This document shows, piece after piece, positions 26,746 to 36,729 of a DNA stretch of 64,000 bases. Location: contig CAVVIB010000023.1 in assembly GCA_963748205.1 (NCBI GenBank), forward strand, positions 62,001-126,000. Direction: 5' to 3'. The notes beneath the pieces are model-generated. The model saw nothing but the letters and a program-made list of their open reading frames with translations, ran no database searches and was not told where the DNA came from. Position 1 is the first letter of the stretch. The number at the start of each line of letters is the position of its first letter. The DNA comes from JAIBJN01 sp963748205 (lineage in GTDB: Bacteria; Actinomycetota; Thermoleophilia; Gaiellales; Gaiellaceae). The position numbers were made by a program, and so were the translations under genes.

Positions 26746-27624
26746 GTGGAGGCGCGCGAGGGGTACGTCGATTTCCGCGGCTACCGCACGTGGTACCGCG
26801 TGGTGGGGGAGAGCGCCGAGGGACGCGACCCGCTGGTCGCCCTTCACGGCGGCCCGGGCTCCACGCACAACTATTTCGCGCCACTCGAGCGCCTGGCGGA
26901 GGACGGGCGCGCGGTCGTCCTCTACGACCAGATCGGCTGCGGCAACTCGGACCGCCCGCAGGACATCGAGTGGGACGTCGACGTCTTCCTCGACGAGCTC
27001 GCCACGCTCCGCGACCAGCTGGGTCTCGAGCGCATCCATCTCCTGGGGACGTCGTGGGGCGGCCAGCTCGCCCTCGAGCACGCGCTCAGCGGTTACGGCG
27101 GGCTCACGAGCCTGGTGCTGAGCTCGACGCTTGCAAGCATCGAGGAGTGGGTCCTCGAGGCGCGCCGGCTGCGCGCCGAGCTCCCCGCCGACGTCGTCGA
27201 GGCTCTCGACCGCCACGAGCAGCTCGGGACGTACGACGACCCGGAGTACCGCGAGGCGCTCGCGGTCTTCGACGACCACTACATCCATCGCGGCGCGCGC
27301 GGCACGCCGGAGCTGGCCCGCATGTACGCCGAGAAGGGCCCCGAGGTCTACCGGGCGATGGTCGGCCCGAGCGAGTGGATCGTGACCGGGAAGCTGAAGG
27401 GCTGGGACGTCCGCGACCGCCTCGGCGAGATCACCGTCCCGGCGCTCGTCGCCCGCGGCGCCTACGACATCTGCACTGAGAAGATCGCGCAGACGCTTCT
27501 CGACGGCCTCCCGAACGCGCGCTACGCGGTCTTCGAGGAGAGCTCCCACATGCCGGCGCTCGAGGAGAGCGACCGCTACCTCGAGGTCGTGGGGGCGTTC
27601 CTGCGGGAGGCGGAGTCGGGCTAG
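26746..27624 (+). CDS. Proline iminopeptidase-like alpha/beta hydrolase
   Basis: A 292-residue S33-type hydrolase. It has the oxyanion motif HGGPGSTHNYF, VLYDQIGCGNSDRP, the nucleophile elbow LGTSWGGQLAL, and a C-terminal His in EESSHMPALEE, with the acid probably in GAYDICTE. GTG at 26746 lies three bases after the upstream stop, so it is the third gene of the dehydrogenase operon. Members remove N-terminal proline or hydrolyse small esters and amides; the true substrate is open. Confidence 0.88.
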   Translation: MEAREGYVDFRGYRTWYRVVGESAEGRDPLVALHGGPGSTHNYFAPLERLAEDGRAVVLYDQIGCGNSDRPQDIEWDVDVFLDELATLRDQLGLERIHLLGTSWGGQLALEHALSGYGGLTSLVLSSTLASIEEWVLEARRLRAELPADVVEALDRHEQLGTYDDPEYREALAVFDDHYIHRGARGTPELARMYAEKGPEVYRAMVGPSEWIVTGKLKGWDVRDRLGEITVPALVARGAYDICTEKIAQTLLDGLPNARYAVFEESSHMPALEESDRYLEVVGAFLREAESG

Positions 27625-28561
27625 GGCCCGCCGGCTTCCGGCTGGACACCGCCGGAGCCGGGGCGACGGCCGGCCGGAGCGCGCGCCAGCCGCGCACGAC
27701 GCCTCGCACCGGGCCGAGTCCCGCCAGCCACGCGAGTGCCGACGCCGTTCCGTACGTGAGGCCTGCGGCGGTCTCGATCGCGTGTAGCGCGAGACCTGCC
27801 TGAACGGCCGTGGACATCGGAAGGCCCTGCGCGTAGAGCGCGCCCGAGGCGGCCGCGCCGGCGACACCGACGTTGCCGGGGGTGAGCGGGATCAGCGCGG
27901 CGAGCTCGAGCGCGGGGACGACCGCCATGGCGTCGAGCGGAGAGCCGACGTCGAGCCCGACGAGCACGATCGCGATGGCCGCGGCCTTTGCAAGCGGCGA
28001 GAGGAATGCGAGCAGGACCAGCCTGGTCGTGCCGCGTCCGAGCGTCGCGACCACGAGCGCGCCGGGAACGAGGAGGGCGAGGAAGGCGAGGAGGCCGGGA
28101 AGGGCGGCCGCGATCGCGAGCGCCGCGAGCGCCGCGAGGCGGGCGCCCTGGATGACGCCGAACCACGGGACGATGCGGCGCCGACCGCCGGCCGGGAGCT
28201 TCTCCAGCAGGAGGACTGCGCGGGCGACGTCGCCGAGGTGCGCCGGCGCGACCGAGTTCACCAGCGAGCCGACGCCGTAGCGGGCGCAGGCATCCACGCG
28301 CCCGACGGCCCCGCCGGCGCGGACGATCGCGTCGCGCCAGGCGAGCCCGCAGAAGATCGGCGCGGCTGCGAAGAGCGCGCCCGAGAGAACCAGGAGCTCG
28401 GGGCTGATGCGTCCGAGGCCTTCGGCTGCGTGCGCGACCGCCGGGCCGATCAGCGGCCAGAGGGCGATTGTGGCGACGGCGGCGAGGGCGAGACAGGAGA
28501 CCGAGAGCAGCACGTGCCGGCGGTGCCCGCTGGGAGCCGGCTTCGTGCCGCTAGCGAGCAC
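27621..28561 (-). CDS. Lysylphosphatidylglycerol-synthase-type membrane protein (flippase domain only)
   Basis: A polytopic membrane protein of about 310 residues with about eight spans. It carries the LPG_synthase_TM signatures SLVNSVAPAHLGDVARAVLL and LIPLTPGNVGVAGAAASG. It lacks the soluble aminoacyl-transferase domain, as in many actinobacterial relatives of lipid-glycan export. The annotated frame runs on to 27431 and would overlap the convergent hydrolase gene by almost 200 bases. A neighbouring frame stops at 27621, so a small indel near 27660 is suspected and the shorter end is given. Start is GTG at 28561. Confidence 0.75.
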
Positions 28562-28741
28562 GTCGGGCCGCTCCCCTCGTTCTGAGTGTCGGTCGCCTTG
28601 CCATCACTCTCTTCTTCGGCAGCTGAAGAGGCGCTCCGTCCCCCAAAGTGGTGGTTGTCCGGCGCCGGGGTGGTGAACGGCCTGAGCTCGCCGGCCGTCG
28701 TTTCGCCCCGCGCGTGCCGGGTACATGACTTGGGCTGCGGC

Positions 28742-29957
28742 ATGCCTTCCGACGTCATCGCGGGGCGGTTCCGGCTCGAGCAGGTCCTCGGGCACGGCGG
28801 CATGTCCGAGGTCTGGCTCGCGCGTGACCTGGAGCTTGAACGGCCGGTAGCGGTCAAGCTCCTGTCGTCGGCCGGCACCGCGCCCAGGTTCGAGCGCGAG
28901 GCGCGCTCGGCGGCCTCCCTCTCGCACCCGAACATCGTGGGCGTGTTCGACTACGGCGAGTTCGAAGGCAGGCTGTACCTCGTACTCGAATACGTGCCTG
29001 GCGGAACGCTCGACGAGCGCCTGTCCACGCCGCTCTCCGACGAGGAGGTCGCCGAGATCGCGCGCGACATCGCCGCGGGTCTGGCGCACGCGCACCAGCA
29101 CGGGATCGTCCATCGCGACCTGAAGCCCTCAAACGTGCTCTTCGACGGGGAGGGGCGGGCCAAGATCGCGGACTTCGGCGTTGCGCGGGCCGTCTCCGAC
29201 GCGACTCTGACGACGACGGGAGCCGTGGTCGGGACGGCGCAGTACATGGCTCCCGAGCAGGCGACCGGCGGCGAGGTCGGCCCGGAGAGCGACGTCTACG
29301 CGTTCGGGGTCATCCTCTTTCAGATGCTCACCGGGCGGCCTCCGTTCGAGGCCGAGCACCCGGTTGCGGAGATGCTGACGAAGTCCTGGCAGGACGCGCC
29401 CGCGGTCGAGTCGCTCCGCCCGGATGCGCCTCCGTTCCTTGCCGCGCTCGCGGCGTCGGCGCTCGCGCTCGACCGCCACGCGCGCCCGGCGGACGGTGCG
29501 GCCCTCGTCGCCGCGCTCGACCTGCAGGCGCTGCCCGCGACGCCTGCGACCGCCGAGACGAAGGTGATCGCCCCGCCGCCGACCACCGGCCGGGTTCCGC
29601 CGCCCCGCCGCCGCTCCTATGTTGCGGCCGCCGCGACGGTCATCCTGCTCGGCCTCGTCGGCTTCGGCGCCAGCATGCTCCTCACGGGCGGGGAGGACGA
29701 CGCGCCGGCGTCCCCGGAGTCGACGAGCCCGGGCGCAACGGGGCGGTCGGACGCCCTCGACCCGGACGCAGACCGACGCGCAGTCGCCGGCGACCGCGCC
29801 GTCGACAACCGCAGAGGATTCGCCTGCCACGCCTCCACCTCCGCCGACGACGGGCCCTGCGACGACCACGACTCCGCCGACAACCGAGACGACACCCCCG
29901 ACGACCGACCCGGGAACGACGACGACCGCGGCGCCGGCAACGACGACCGAGCCTTAG
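28742..29957 (+). CDS. Membrane Ser/Thr protein kinase (frameshifted in the tail)
   Basis: A Hanks-type kinase: Gly-rich loop GHGGMSEVW, VAVKLL lysine, catalytic loop HRDLKPSN, metal motif DFG, APEQ and DVYAFGV. After the kinase domain (residues ~8-265) come a linker, one membrane span (VILLGLVGFGASMLL) and a Thr/Pro-rich extracellular tail without PASTA domains. The tail changes frame near 29750; in the correct frame it ends TTTTAAPATTTEP at 29957. It probably senses envelope signals. The 28562-28741 gap upstream holds the promoter region, in which no elements were recognised. Confidence 0.88.
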
Positions 29958-29964
29958 TCCGCCG

Positions 29965-30777
29965 TCAGGCGTGCTCCTCGGCTTCGCGCTGCTGCTCGCG
30001 CGGCGCTTCCAGCTGCAGGCGGTCGGACCAGAGCCAGTAGACGAGTCCCAGCAGCGCGGCGGAGATCGCGAGCGCCCCGAGCAATGCCTCCGGGGACGGC
30101 CCGATCTCGGGCTGAAACAGGACGGAGGGTGAAAAGAGCTTCACCGCCGGGATGGTCACGATGGCGAGCAGGAACTGGAACACCGCGGCACCAAGGCTCA
30201 GAGGAGTGAGCTCATGCTCGGTTCTCTTCCAGCGCACGACGAGCTGCACGACGTCGATGTCCGGGCGGGCGATCCCGGCCCGTGCCAGCGCGGCGGAGAT
30301 TGCAACGATCGACCAGGCCAGCAGGGCCACGAAGGGAACGAGCAGCATCGAGGCCGGTCCGAGGCCGGTCTTCCATGCAGAGAGTCCGACACAGACCACT
30401 CCGGCAGCGCAGCGGGCGAGGCCTCCCCAGTGCGGCAGGAGCACGACAGACGGTGTCAACTTCAGCTCGGTTCGTCTGCTTGTCTCGAGTTCCGCTATCG
30501 GAAGTCGCCATATGTTCGGCGTGATGATGTTCGCGAGCCCCGAGGCCGCTTCGATGACCCCGAAGGCGCCGACGAACTGCCATCTCGTCCAGGGCGCCAG
30601 GCCGCCGAGAGCCGTCATGGTGAGGATCAGGCCGACGAGGTTCACGAACGAGAGCAGGAAGACCAGGACGAGCCCTCGAAAGGCCCGTCCCGATCCTTGC
30701 CTCTTGGTTTCGCGCGGCTTCGTCAGCGTGGTCACCGGTTCGGTCGTTCTCGAGCCAGGTACCCGCTCCACTGACAA
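29965..30777 (-). CDS. Multi-span membrane protein of unknown function
   Basis: A 270-residue protein with about six hydrophobic segments, for example LVLVFLLSFVNLVGLILTMT, LLVPFVALLAWSIVAISAAL and the last ALLGALAISAALLGLVYWLW. Both ends are charged and should be cytoplasmic. A soluble stretch between spans contains IARPDIDVVQLVVRWKRTEHE. No family is recognised. GC content and codon use in this gene look slightly more relaxed than in its neighbours, which could hint at separate acquisition. It converges with the kinase gene with seven bases between stops. Confidence 0.65.
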   Translation of the reverse strand: MSVERVPGSRTTEPVTTLTKPRETKRQGSGRAFRGLVLVFLLSFVNLVGLILTMTALGGLAPWTRWQFVGAFGVIEAASGLANIITPNIWRLPIAELETSRRTELKLTPSVVLLPHWGGLARCAAGVVCVGLSAWKTGLGPASMLLVPFVALLAWSIVAISAALARAGIARPDIDVVQLVVRWKRTEHELTPLSLGAAVFQFLLAIVTIPAVKLFSPSVLFQPEIGPSPEALLGALAISAALLGLVYWLWSDRLQLEAPREQQREAEEHA

Positions 30778-30808
30778 ACCAGCCGCCGCCGCGGCCCGCC
30801 TCCGACTA

Positions 30809-31477
30809 TCAGTCGCTCTCCCCGAGCCTCTTTCTCCGCTCCACCTCGGCCTCGGTGGGCTCCTCCATGGCGAACGAGCCGTACTGGACGTCGCCCGCGC
30901 GCTTGTAGTTGACGAGGAGGACGCCGGTCGTGGCCGTCCCGCTGTCCGTCACCTCGAAGGAAGCGGGGATCGTCCCCTCGCCGAAGAGGCGCTTCCCGCT
31001 ACCCAGCACGAGGGGGAAGATCATGAGGCGGAACTCGTCCACGAGGTCGTCCTCGAGCAGCGACTGGATCAGGTTCGCGCTGCCGTGGACGTGGATGTCC
31101 GGGCCGTCCTGCTCCTTGAGCTTCTTGACGGCCGCCGCGAGGTCGCCCTCGAGCAGGCTCGAGTTCTCCCACTCGACCGAGTCGAGCGTGCGCGAGGCGA
31201 CGTGCTTGGTCGCCGCGTTCAGCTCCTTTGCGCCGGGCTGGTCGCGGGCGTGCGCCCAGTGGGCGGCGAAGATCTCGTACGTCTTGCGCCCGAGCAGCAG
31301 CTCGAACGGGTGATCCGGGCCCATGGACTCGTCCATCTTCTGGCCCATGGCCTCGTCCCAGTAGTGGAACGACCAGCCGCCGTGCGTGAAGCCGCCGGTC
31401 GGGTCCTCCTCGGGGCCGCCGGGCGCCTGCATGACGCCGTCGAGGGTGAGGAAGGTGTTGACGATCAGAGGTCTCAT
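30809..31477 (-). CDS. Dihydrofolate reductase-like (RibD C-terminal type) protein
   Basis: A 222-residue protein of the RibD_C/DHFR superfamily. It has the start LIVNTFLTLDGVMQAPGGPE, GGWSFHYWDEAMG, FELLLGRKTYEIFAAHW, the NADPH-binding HVHGSANLIQSLLEDDLVDE and FPLVLGSGKRLFGEG. Members of this branch are mostly uncharacterised NADPH-dependent reductases, not folate enzymes. It lies 31 bases upstream of the membrane protein on the same strand. Confidence 0.88.
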   Translation of the reverse strand: MRPLIVNTFLTLDGVMQAPGGPEEDPTGGFTHGGWSFHYWDEAMGQKMDESMGPDHPFELLLGRKTYEIFAAHWAHARDQPGAKELNAATKHVASRTLDSVEWENSSLLEGDLAAAVKKLKEQDGPDIHVHGSANLIQSLLEDDLVDEFRLMIFPLVLGSGKRLFGEGTIPASFEVTDSGTATTGVLLVNYKRAGDVQYGSFAMEEPTEAEVERRKRLGESD

Positions 31478-31553
31478 GGTCGCGCTCCTCTCGAGTAGTC
31501 GTTGACCTTATGACCGCTCGGCGAAGCGGGAATCATCGGAACGCGGGCAAACG

Positions 31554-31582
31554 AAAGGGGCGGCCACGTGGGCCGCCCCTTT
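31554..31582 (-). terminator. Intrinsic terminator after the M28 peptidase
   Basis: A GGGGCGGCC stem pairs with GGCCGCCCC around a short loop, and on the minus strand it is followed by TTTCGTTT. It lies 21 bases past the M28 peptidase stop, so it ends that transcript. It also separates that gene from the reductase gene. Confidence 0.75.
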
Positions 31583-31603
31583 GCGAGTCGTGCTGATCCC
31601 GGT

Positions 31604-33170
31604 CTACGGGACGAACGTGCCCCGCGGGCCGGCCGGAGCCGGAAGGTCCGACTTGCCCTGGCCGGGCACCCTGTCGCCCGGGACGCCGTTGACGGTCTCC
31701 GTCGAGTACGCGTACGTCAGGATCGCGAACCCGATCGCGTCGGAGTTGACGTCCAGCGCGTGGTTGTTGTTGTTGGCGAACGTGTCGCAGGCGGCGTGGT
31801 AGCACGGGTCGAACTGCGCGCCCACGGTCCCGCCCCAGATGGCCGCCTGCTCGGCGGTCTTGGGCACTTCCGCACCGGTGAAGAGCCCGCCGGCGGGGAT
31901 GTTGTTGACGATGAACGCCTGGTAGTCGCTGCGTCCGCTGAACTGGGTGTCGTCGTACGGCTCCCCTTTCAGCGTGTAGAACGACTCGAAGAGGTCCTCG
32001 ATCTGCGACCGAGCCCTCCGGGATGGGGACGCCGGCCGGAGGCGGGAAGCTCGACTGGTCGCCGTCGTACACCATGAAGATGTAGTTCGGCGAGCCGACC
32101 ATGTCGAAGTTGAGGTAGAGGGCGATGCGGTCCTTCTCCGCCTGGCTCAGGCCGTTCACGTAGTTCGTCGAGCCGACGAGGCCGCTCTCCTCAGCACCCC
32201 ACCACGCGAACCGCAGCGTGTTCCGCGGCTTGACGTTGGCGAGCTGCTCGGCAGCCTCGAGCAGCGCGGCGCTGCCGGAGCCGTTGTCGTTGATGCCCGG
32301 CCCGTCCAGCACCGAGTCGAGATGCGCGCCGGCCATGACGACGTTGTTGTCGTTCTTGCCCTTCTTCTCGGCGAGCACGTTGGACGTCGGGAGGATCTGG
32401 CGGAACGTGTTGGCGAACACCCGCATCCGCAGACCGGGCGTGCCGGCCAGGGTGACGCCCAGCGAGTAGGTCGTGCCGAGCACCGGGATCCCGCTGGTGT
32501 TGTTGGCGGTGAGGGTCACGGCCGGAATGCCCTGACGGGCGGGATCGGCCGTGTCGCCCTGGTTGAAGATGACGATGCCGACGGCGCCTGCGGCCGCGGC
32601 GAGCTCCGCCTTGATCTCGAACGTGCAGAACCCACGCTGCAGCAGCGCGATGTTCCCGGCGGGGAAGCCGACCCAGTCGGATGCCTCGCACCCGCTCGTC
32701 GACGTGTTGCCGAGGCCGAGCTGGAGGTCGACCGGCGTCACGTTCGCGGTTACATCACCGGGGTCGCTCTGGGTGATGACTCCGAAGTCGGTGCCCTCGA
32801 CGTAGGTGGTCGGAGTGGGCGCGATCTGCTGCAGAGCCGACGGCCCGAGCACCTCGTACGCGAGGTAGTTGAACGGCTGCACGGTGACGTCGTAGCCGGC
32901 GGCCTTGAGCTTGCCGACCACGTAGTCGACCGATCGGTCATAGCCGGGACGGCCGGAGAAGCGGTTTCCTCCGTTGGCGTCCGCGATCGCCTGGAGCGCT
33001 GCCTGGTGCGCGCGCACCTGGTCGAGCCTGATGCACTCCGTGAGCTTCTGGTACGTGTTGTTGTTCCTGCGGTCACAGGCTCTCTGAGAGACCTGCGCCA
33101 GTGCCGCGTCGGCCGCTACCAAGGCTGCCAATACGACGGCCATGACGACCAACGCCTCGAACGCGCCCAC
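31604..33170 (-). CDS. Secreted M28 family aminopeptidase with PA domain (frameshifted)
   Basis: A signal peptide (VVMAVVLAALVAADAALA) comes first, then a catalytic domain interrupted by a PA insert (ALLQRGFCTFEIKAELAAAAG). Zinc and catalytic residues are in MAGAHLDSV, INDNGSGSAALLE, WWGAEESGLVGS and LNFDMVGSPN. The last part (QIEDLFESFYTLKGEPYDDT, then the zinc His in FDPCYHAACDTF) is in a neighbouring frame, so an extra base lies near 32013 and the true end is 31604. The intact product is about 521 residues. GTG at 33170 or ATG at 33143 may be the start. It should degrade peptides outside the cell. Confidence 0.88.
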
Positions 33171-33322
33171 GTTTCGTGGCTCGTGCGAGTCCTCTCATGT
33201 CTCACCCCTTTTGTTGGGCCCCAAGATCCGCGGCTGGTGGATGTCCCGGGCCAACCGCAGGCGCGCAGGATAGCGACACTTCGTAACGAAAGTCGGTCGT
33301 GGCAGCAGCCACGAGCAGGCGG

Positions 33323-34534
33323 CTATCCGACGCGTGGGCCCACGAGCCGCCAGGTTTCGACCGTGCCCTTGCCCTTCACGTCGACGAGCCCCAACGGCTC
33401 TGCCTCGAAGTCCTCGCGCAGGAGCTCATAGGTCGAGCGGGTGATCTGGATGCCGTCGGGGGTCCCGTGGGACTCCATCCTGCTCGCCATGTTCACCGTG
33501 TCGCCCCACAGGTCGTAGAGGAAGCGGCGGCGCCCGATCACGCCGGCCACGACCGGCCCGGAGCTGATGCCGATGCGGAGGCGCAGCTCGTGCTCGGTGC
33601 CTTCAGGGAGGCAGGTCTTCGCGCCCTCGCGCATCTCGAGCGCAAGCCCCGCCAGCGCCTGGGCGTGATCCCGCCGCGGCGTGGGGACGCCCGCGGCGAC
33701 CATGTAGCAGTCGCCGATCGTCTTGATCTTCTCGACGTCGTGGCGGTCGACGAGCTCGTCGAAGGCCGTGAAGAGCCGATCGAGGAGCTCGACGACCTGA
33801 CGCGCCTCGAGCCCGCCCGAGAGCGGGGTGAAGTCGACGACATCCGCGAAGAGGATGCTCGCGTCGTCGAAGTGGTCGGCGATGGACTGGGGATCGGATT
33901 GGAGGCGCTGCGCGACCTCGGCCGGAAGGACATTGAGCAGCAGCGCCTCGACGCGCGCCTGGGCGGTTTCGCGCCCGCGCGCGAACGTCACGAGCAACAG
34001 CATCGCCACGAACGAGACGAGGATGATGTTGAGCAGGGCGAACGTGCGGACGAAGCCGTTGGGCAGGTCGGCTTCGGTCGGCCGAACGACTTCGGAGAGA
34101 GCGACCGAGAGCAGGATCGTGGCGACGAAGGCTCCGAACCACGGCCAGGCGCGGCCCGGGCTGTCGAACGCGACCGCCCCGAGCGGCGCGAGCAGCGACC
34201 ACATGAGGACCGTGCTCGACGCCTCCAGACCGCCGACCAGGATCATCCCGAGCGCGGGCGCGACGAGGATCAGGAGGAACTGCGCCGTGCGGAAGAAAGC
34301 GAAGTTCCGGGTTCGCGCGAAGACGACGAGGCTGATCACCGATCCGGTGACATAGGCCCACGGCGTGAGCGCGACGCCGCGCTCACCGAAGCCCCAGTAC
34401 ACACAGCCCCAGATGAAGGCGACCGGGAGGATGAGGAAAGCAATCCCGACGAGGAGGCGCTTCCGGAAGCGCTCGTCGGCGGAGTCGGCCGGGTCCGCGC
34501 CGATGGAGAGGATGCGGTCGATTGCCTCGCGCAT
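33323..34534 (-). CDS. Membrane class III adenylate cyclase
   Basis: A 403-residue protein with six hydrophobic spans in residues ~25-195, a short linker and a cyclase catalytic domain. Metal aspartates are in LFADVVDFTPLSGG and GDCYMVAAG, the base-selecting Lys is in KIKTIGD, and the partner Asp is in YDLWGDTVN with the transition-state Arg in NMASRM. This set points to ATP rather than GTP as substrate. Only the catalytic domain and membrane domain are present. The 33171-33322 gap upstream of the M28 gene holds nothing recognisable. Confidence 0.9.
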   Translation of the reverse strand: MREAIDRILSIGADPADSADERFRKRLLVGIAFLILPVAFIWGCVYWGFGERGVALTPWAYVTGSVISLVVFARTRNFAFFRTAQFLLILVAPALGMILVGGLEASSTVLMWSLLAPLGAVAFDSPGRAWPWFGAFVATILLSVALSEVVRPTEADLPNGFVRTFALLNIILVSFVAMLLLVTFARGRETAQARVEALLLNVLPAEVAQRLQSDPQSIADHFDDASILFADVVDFTPLSGGLEARQVVELLDRLFTAFDELVDRHDVEKIKTIGDCYMVAAGVPTPRRDHAQALAGLALEMREGAKTCLPEGTEHELRLRIGISSGPVVAGVIGRRRFLYDLWGDTVNMASRMESHGTPDGIQITRSTYELLREDFEAEPLGLVDVKGKGTVETWRLVGPRVG

Positions 34535-34652
34535 GCGGCGAGCCTAACGAGAGGCGTACATAGTGGTCACCGACGGCCACCCGTCCGGGGGCCACGATCC
34601 GGGCGTCGACTCCGAACCCGACGTCCTTCCCACCGCGCCAGCTTGCGAGGGT

Positions 34653-36413
34653 TTACTCCCGCTGGTCGTGCGGGACGAGCACCCGCGCGGCGCACCCGGC
34701 CTCGTTGCCCGCGGCATCGCGCCCGACGTATACGAGTTCGTACACGCGCTCGCTCGCCCAGCCCGGCCGCTTGGCGCGCAGGAGGCCCTCTTCGTCGGCG
34801 GCGCCGATTTCGAATCCGGCGACGTCGTCCGCTGCGACGTCCGCGCTCACCCGGACGTCGGTAAGCGCGAACCCGGCCGGGCCGGAGAGCTGGTCGGCGA
34901 CACGGACGTCGACTTGGACGGGCACGAGCTTGCCGTTCGGCGGCCAGAGGAGCGACGGCGTCGGTTCGCACGACAGCGTCGGCGCCGTTGCGTCGCGCTT
35001 GACGGTGACGTCGACCGAGGTCGTGCCGCCGAGGCTCCTCGCCGTGCAGGTGAGCGTCCTGCCGGCGGTGTCGGCGTCGATCACTGCGGTTTCGCAGCTC
35101 GCCGGCGGCTCGATCGGCGAGTCCGGATCGGCGACGTTCCAGGTCACGGTCACGTCACCGGTGTACCAGCCGTTGCTGCCGAGTTGCCCCTCGACGTTCG
35201 CGACGATCGTCGGCGGCGTCATATCCAGGAACTGCCGCCAGAGGCCGGTGAAGGCTGCTCCGGCGACGTCGCTGTCGCACCACTCGCCGGTCGCGCCGCA
35301 AGCGCCGCTCGGCATCGCTCTCGGAGTCCCGAATGGCGGCGGCGATGCGGTCCTCGACCGCGATGACGTCGGACAGCGGCGTGGTGCCGATCCTGCTGTC
35401 GGCGAAGCCGAACCGCGCTCCCGCCGACGACCGGAGCGCGTACGTCTGCGTCGAGACGAAGTTCTTCATCGTGGGCAGGTCGACGTCCGTGGAGCCGAAG
35501 CCGATGGCCCCGGGCGGCGGATTCCGGTAGACGGCATTGCCGATCGGCGTGTACGCGTTCTCGAAGAACGCACGGGCGGCCTCCGTCTCGGCGCCGCCAA
35601 CCGTCGCCACGCGCAGGCCATGCAGGGAGTAGTCGTTCAGGTAGGCGGTTCGCTCGGCCAGAGTCGTTCCGGCGACGCCCCAGGCCCGCACGTCCGCATA
35701 GGCCTCCTGCGCCCAGAAGCGGACGTAAAGGCTCAGCTCGTCCCAGAACTCCGAGTCCCCGTAGAAGCTCCTGAGATCTGCCTTGTACTGCCACAGGTCC
35801 GTGGCCTGCTGGATGGGATTCGCGGCAAAGACGAGGCCGGGCATCGGCGTGCCGTCCCCCTCGTACAGGCCGCGGACGAAGTCGAGCAGGTTCCTGCGAG
35901 CGTTTGGGGCGCCCTTGATGACGTCGACGCCCATGGCCTGCGTCGTGGGCTCGCCCACTTCGTTGACGGCCCAGGTGTCGCGCGCCGGGTCGTAGCCCAC
36001 CTCTTGCATGATCTCCCGGACCCTGACCCCCGCGCCGTACCAGCTGTTGCCAGGCTGGTTCGCGTAGTCCCTCCATGGATTGAGCCGGATCTCGGCCATC
36101 GCGTGGAAGTTCGGGCCGGCGTTGTGGATCGCGTCGAGCGGCACGCCGCCGAGCGGCCAGCCCATTGTCGCGGACCGGTACGCGGCCTGACCGTCAGGTA
36201 GTAGTCGGTGCACGACGACGGGGCGAGCTTCAGCCGACCCGCGAGCCGGCCCGTCAGTTCATTCCCCGTGTAGAAGACGGCGTCCGCGTGGTCGCACTCC
36301 GCCGCCGCCCCCGCTGCCGGCGTCGCGCCGCCGACGCCCAGCGATGCCAGCGCGAGCGCAACCAACCACCACCCGAGCCGATGCGGTTGAAGGACGTGCC
36401 CCCGATGCGACAC
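34653..36413 (-). CDS. Secreted protein with C-terminal Ig-like domain, unknown function (two frameshifts)
   Basis: A signal peptide (WWLVALALASLGVGGATPAA) and ECDHADAVFYTGNELTGRL start the protein. A frameshift near 36190 leads to a helical domain of ~300 residues with WPLGGVPLDAIHNAGPNFHA, IRLNPWRDYANQPGNSWYG and LYVRFWAQEAYADVRAWGV. A second shift near 35310 leads to a ~150-residue Ig/HYR-like domain (YTGDVTVTWNVADPDSPIE, SLLWPPNGKLVPVQVDVRV). The spans add up to about 587 residues. The central domain is not recognised; a secreted hydrolase is conceivable but unsupported. It lies directly downstream of tRNA-Sec. Confidence 0.6.
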
Positions 36414-36586
36414 GGCAAACCCCTTTCCTCGGTTGAAAGGCCTGCCGCACGACCCCGCTCTCTACCGCCTGTCACTTGTAACAGATGTGGCTAGCGGTGT
36501 CCAGACCGGCGAAGCGGCAGGATGCAACGTCCAGGACGGCGAGCCGAGGGGTCGCCTCGCCCGCACGCTCGTCGGACGGCGAGAAG

Positions 36587-36679
36587 CGGAGCGGCGCAGG
36601 AGTCGAACCTACCCAGCGACGGGTTACGCCGCCTCACCGGTTTTGAAGACCGGCTGGGCCACCGGGCCCGGGCCGCTCC
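36587..36679 (-). tRNA. selC: tRNA-Sec (anticodon UCA)
   Basis: A selenocysteine tRNA of 93 bases without encoded CCA. The acceptor stem has eight pairs (GGAGCGGC / GCCGCTCC), longer than in ordinary tRNAs. The anticodon arm is CCGGT-CTTCAAA-ACCGG with TCA at 36644-36646. There is a long variable arm and a TAGGTTCGACTCCT T-arm. The 8-bp acceptor, long extra arm and UCA anticodon together are diagnostic. It lies on the same strand as selA and selB, which load and deliver it. Confidence 0.95.
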
Positions 36680-36688
36680 GCTGAGAAC

Positions 36689-36711
36689 CTAGCCGGTTTG
36701 TGCCTCGCCGG
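36689..36711 (-). repeat. Imperfect copy of the selB 3' end next to tRNA-Sec
   Basis: This stretch begins nine bases upstream of tRNA-Sec and matches the last bases of selB (38128-38150) at about 18 of 23 positions. The first nine bases are identical and the match includes the TAG stop; read on the minus strand it would encode AQTG-stop, as selB does. The two copies flank the SEFIR/membrane-protein pair. Confidence 0.5.
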
Positions 36712-36729
36712 GCGTGCGACGGCGCGGCG

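Noticed and set aside
27431..27620. Extension of the flippase-like membrane protein to 27431
   Set aside because: The extra ~60 residues are Arg/Ser/Pro low-complexity sequence lying opposite the conserved end of the hydrolase gene. A stop in the neighbouring frame at 27621 fits better.
36587..36679. Classical genomic island integrated at the tRNA-Sec 3' end
   Set aside because: The SEFIR cassette lies at the 5' side of the tRNA gene, no integrase is present, and no copy of the tRNA 3' end is seen. The repeat involves the selB end instead.
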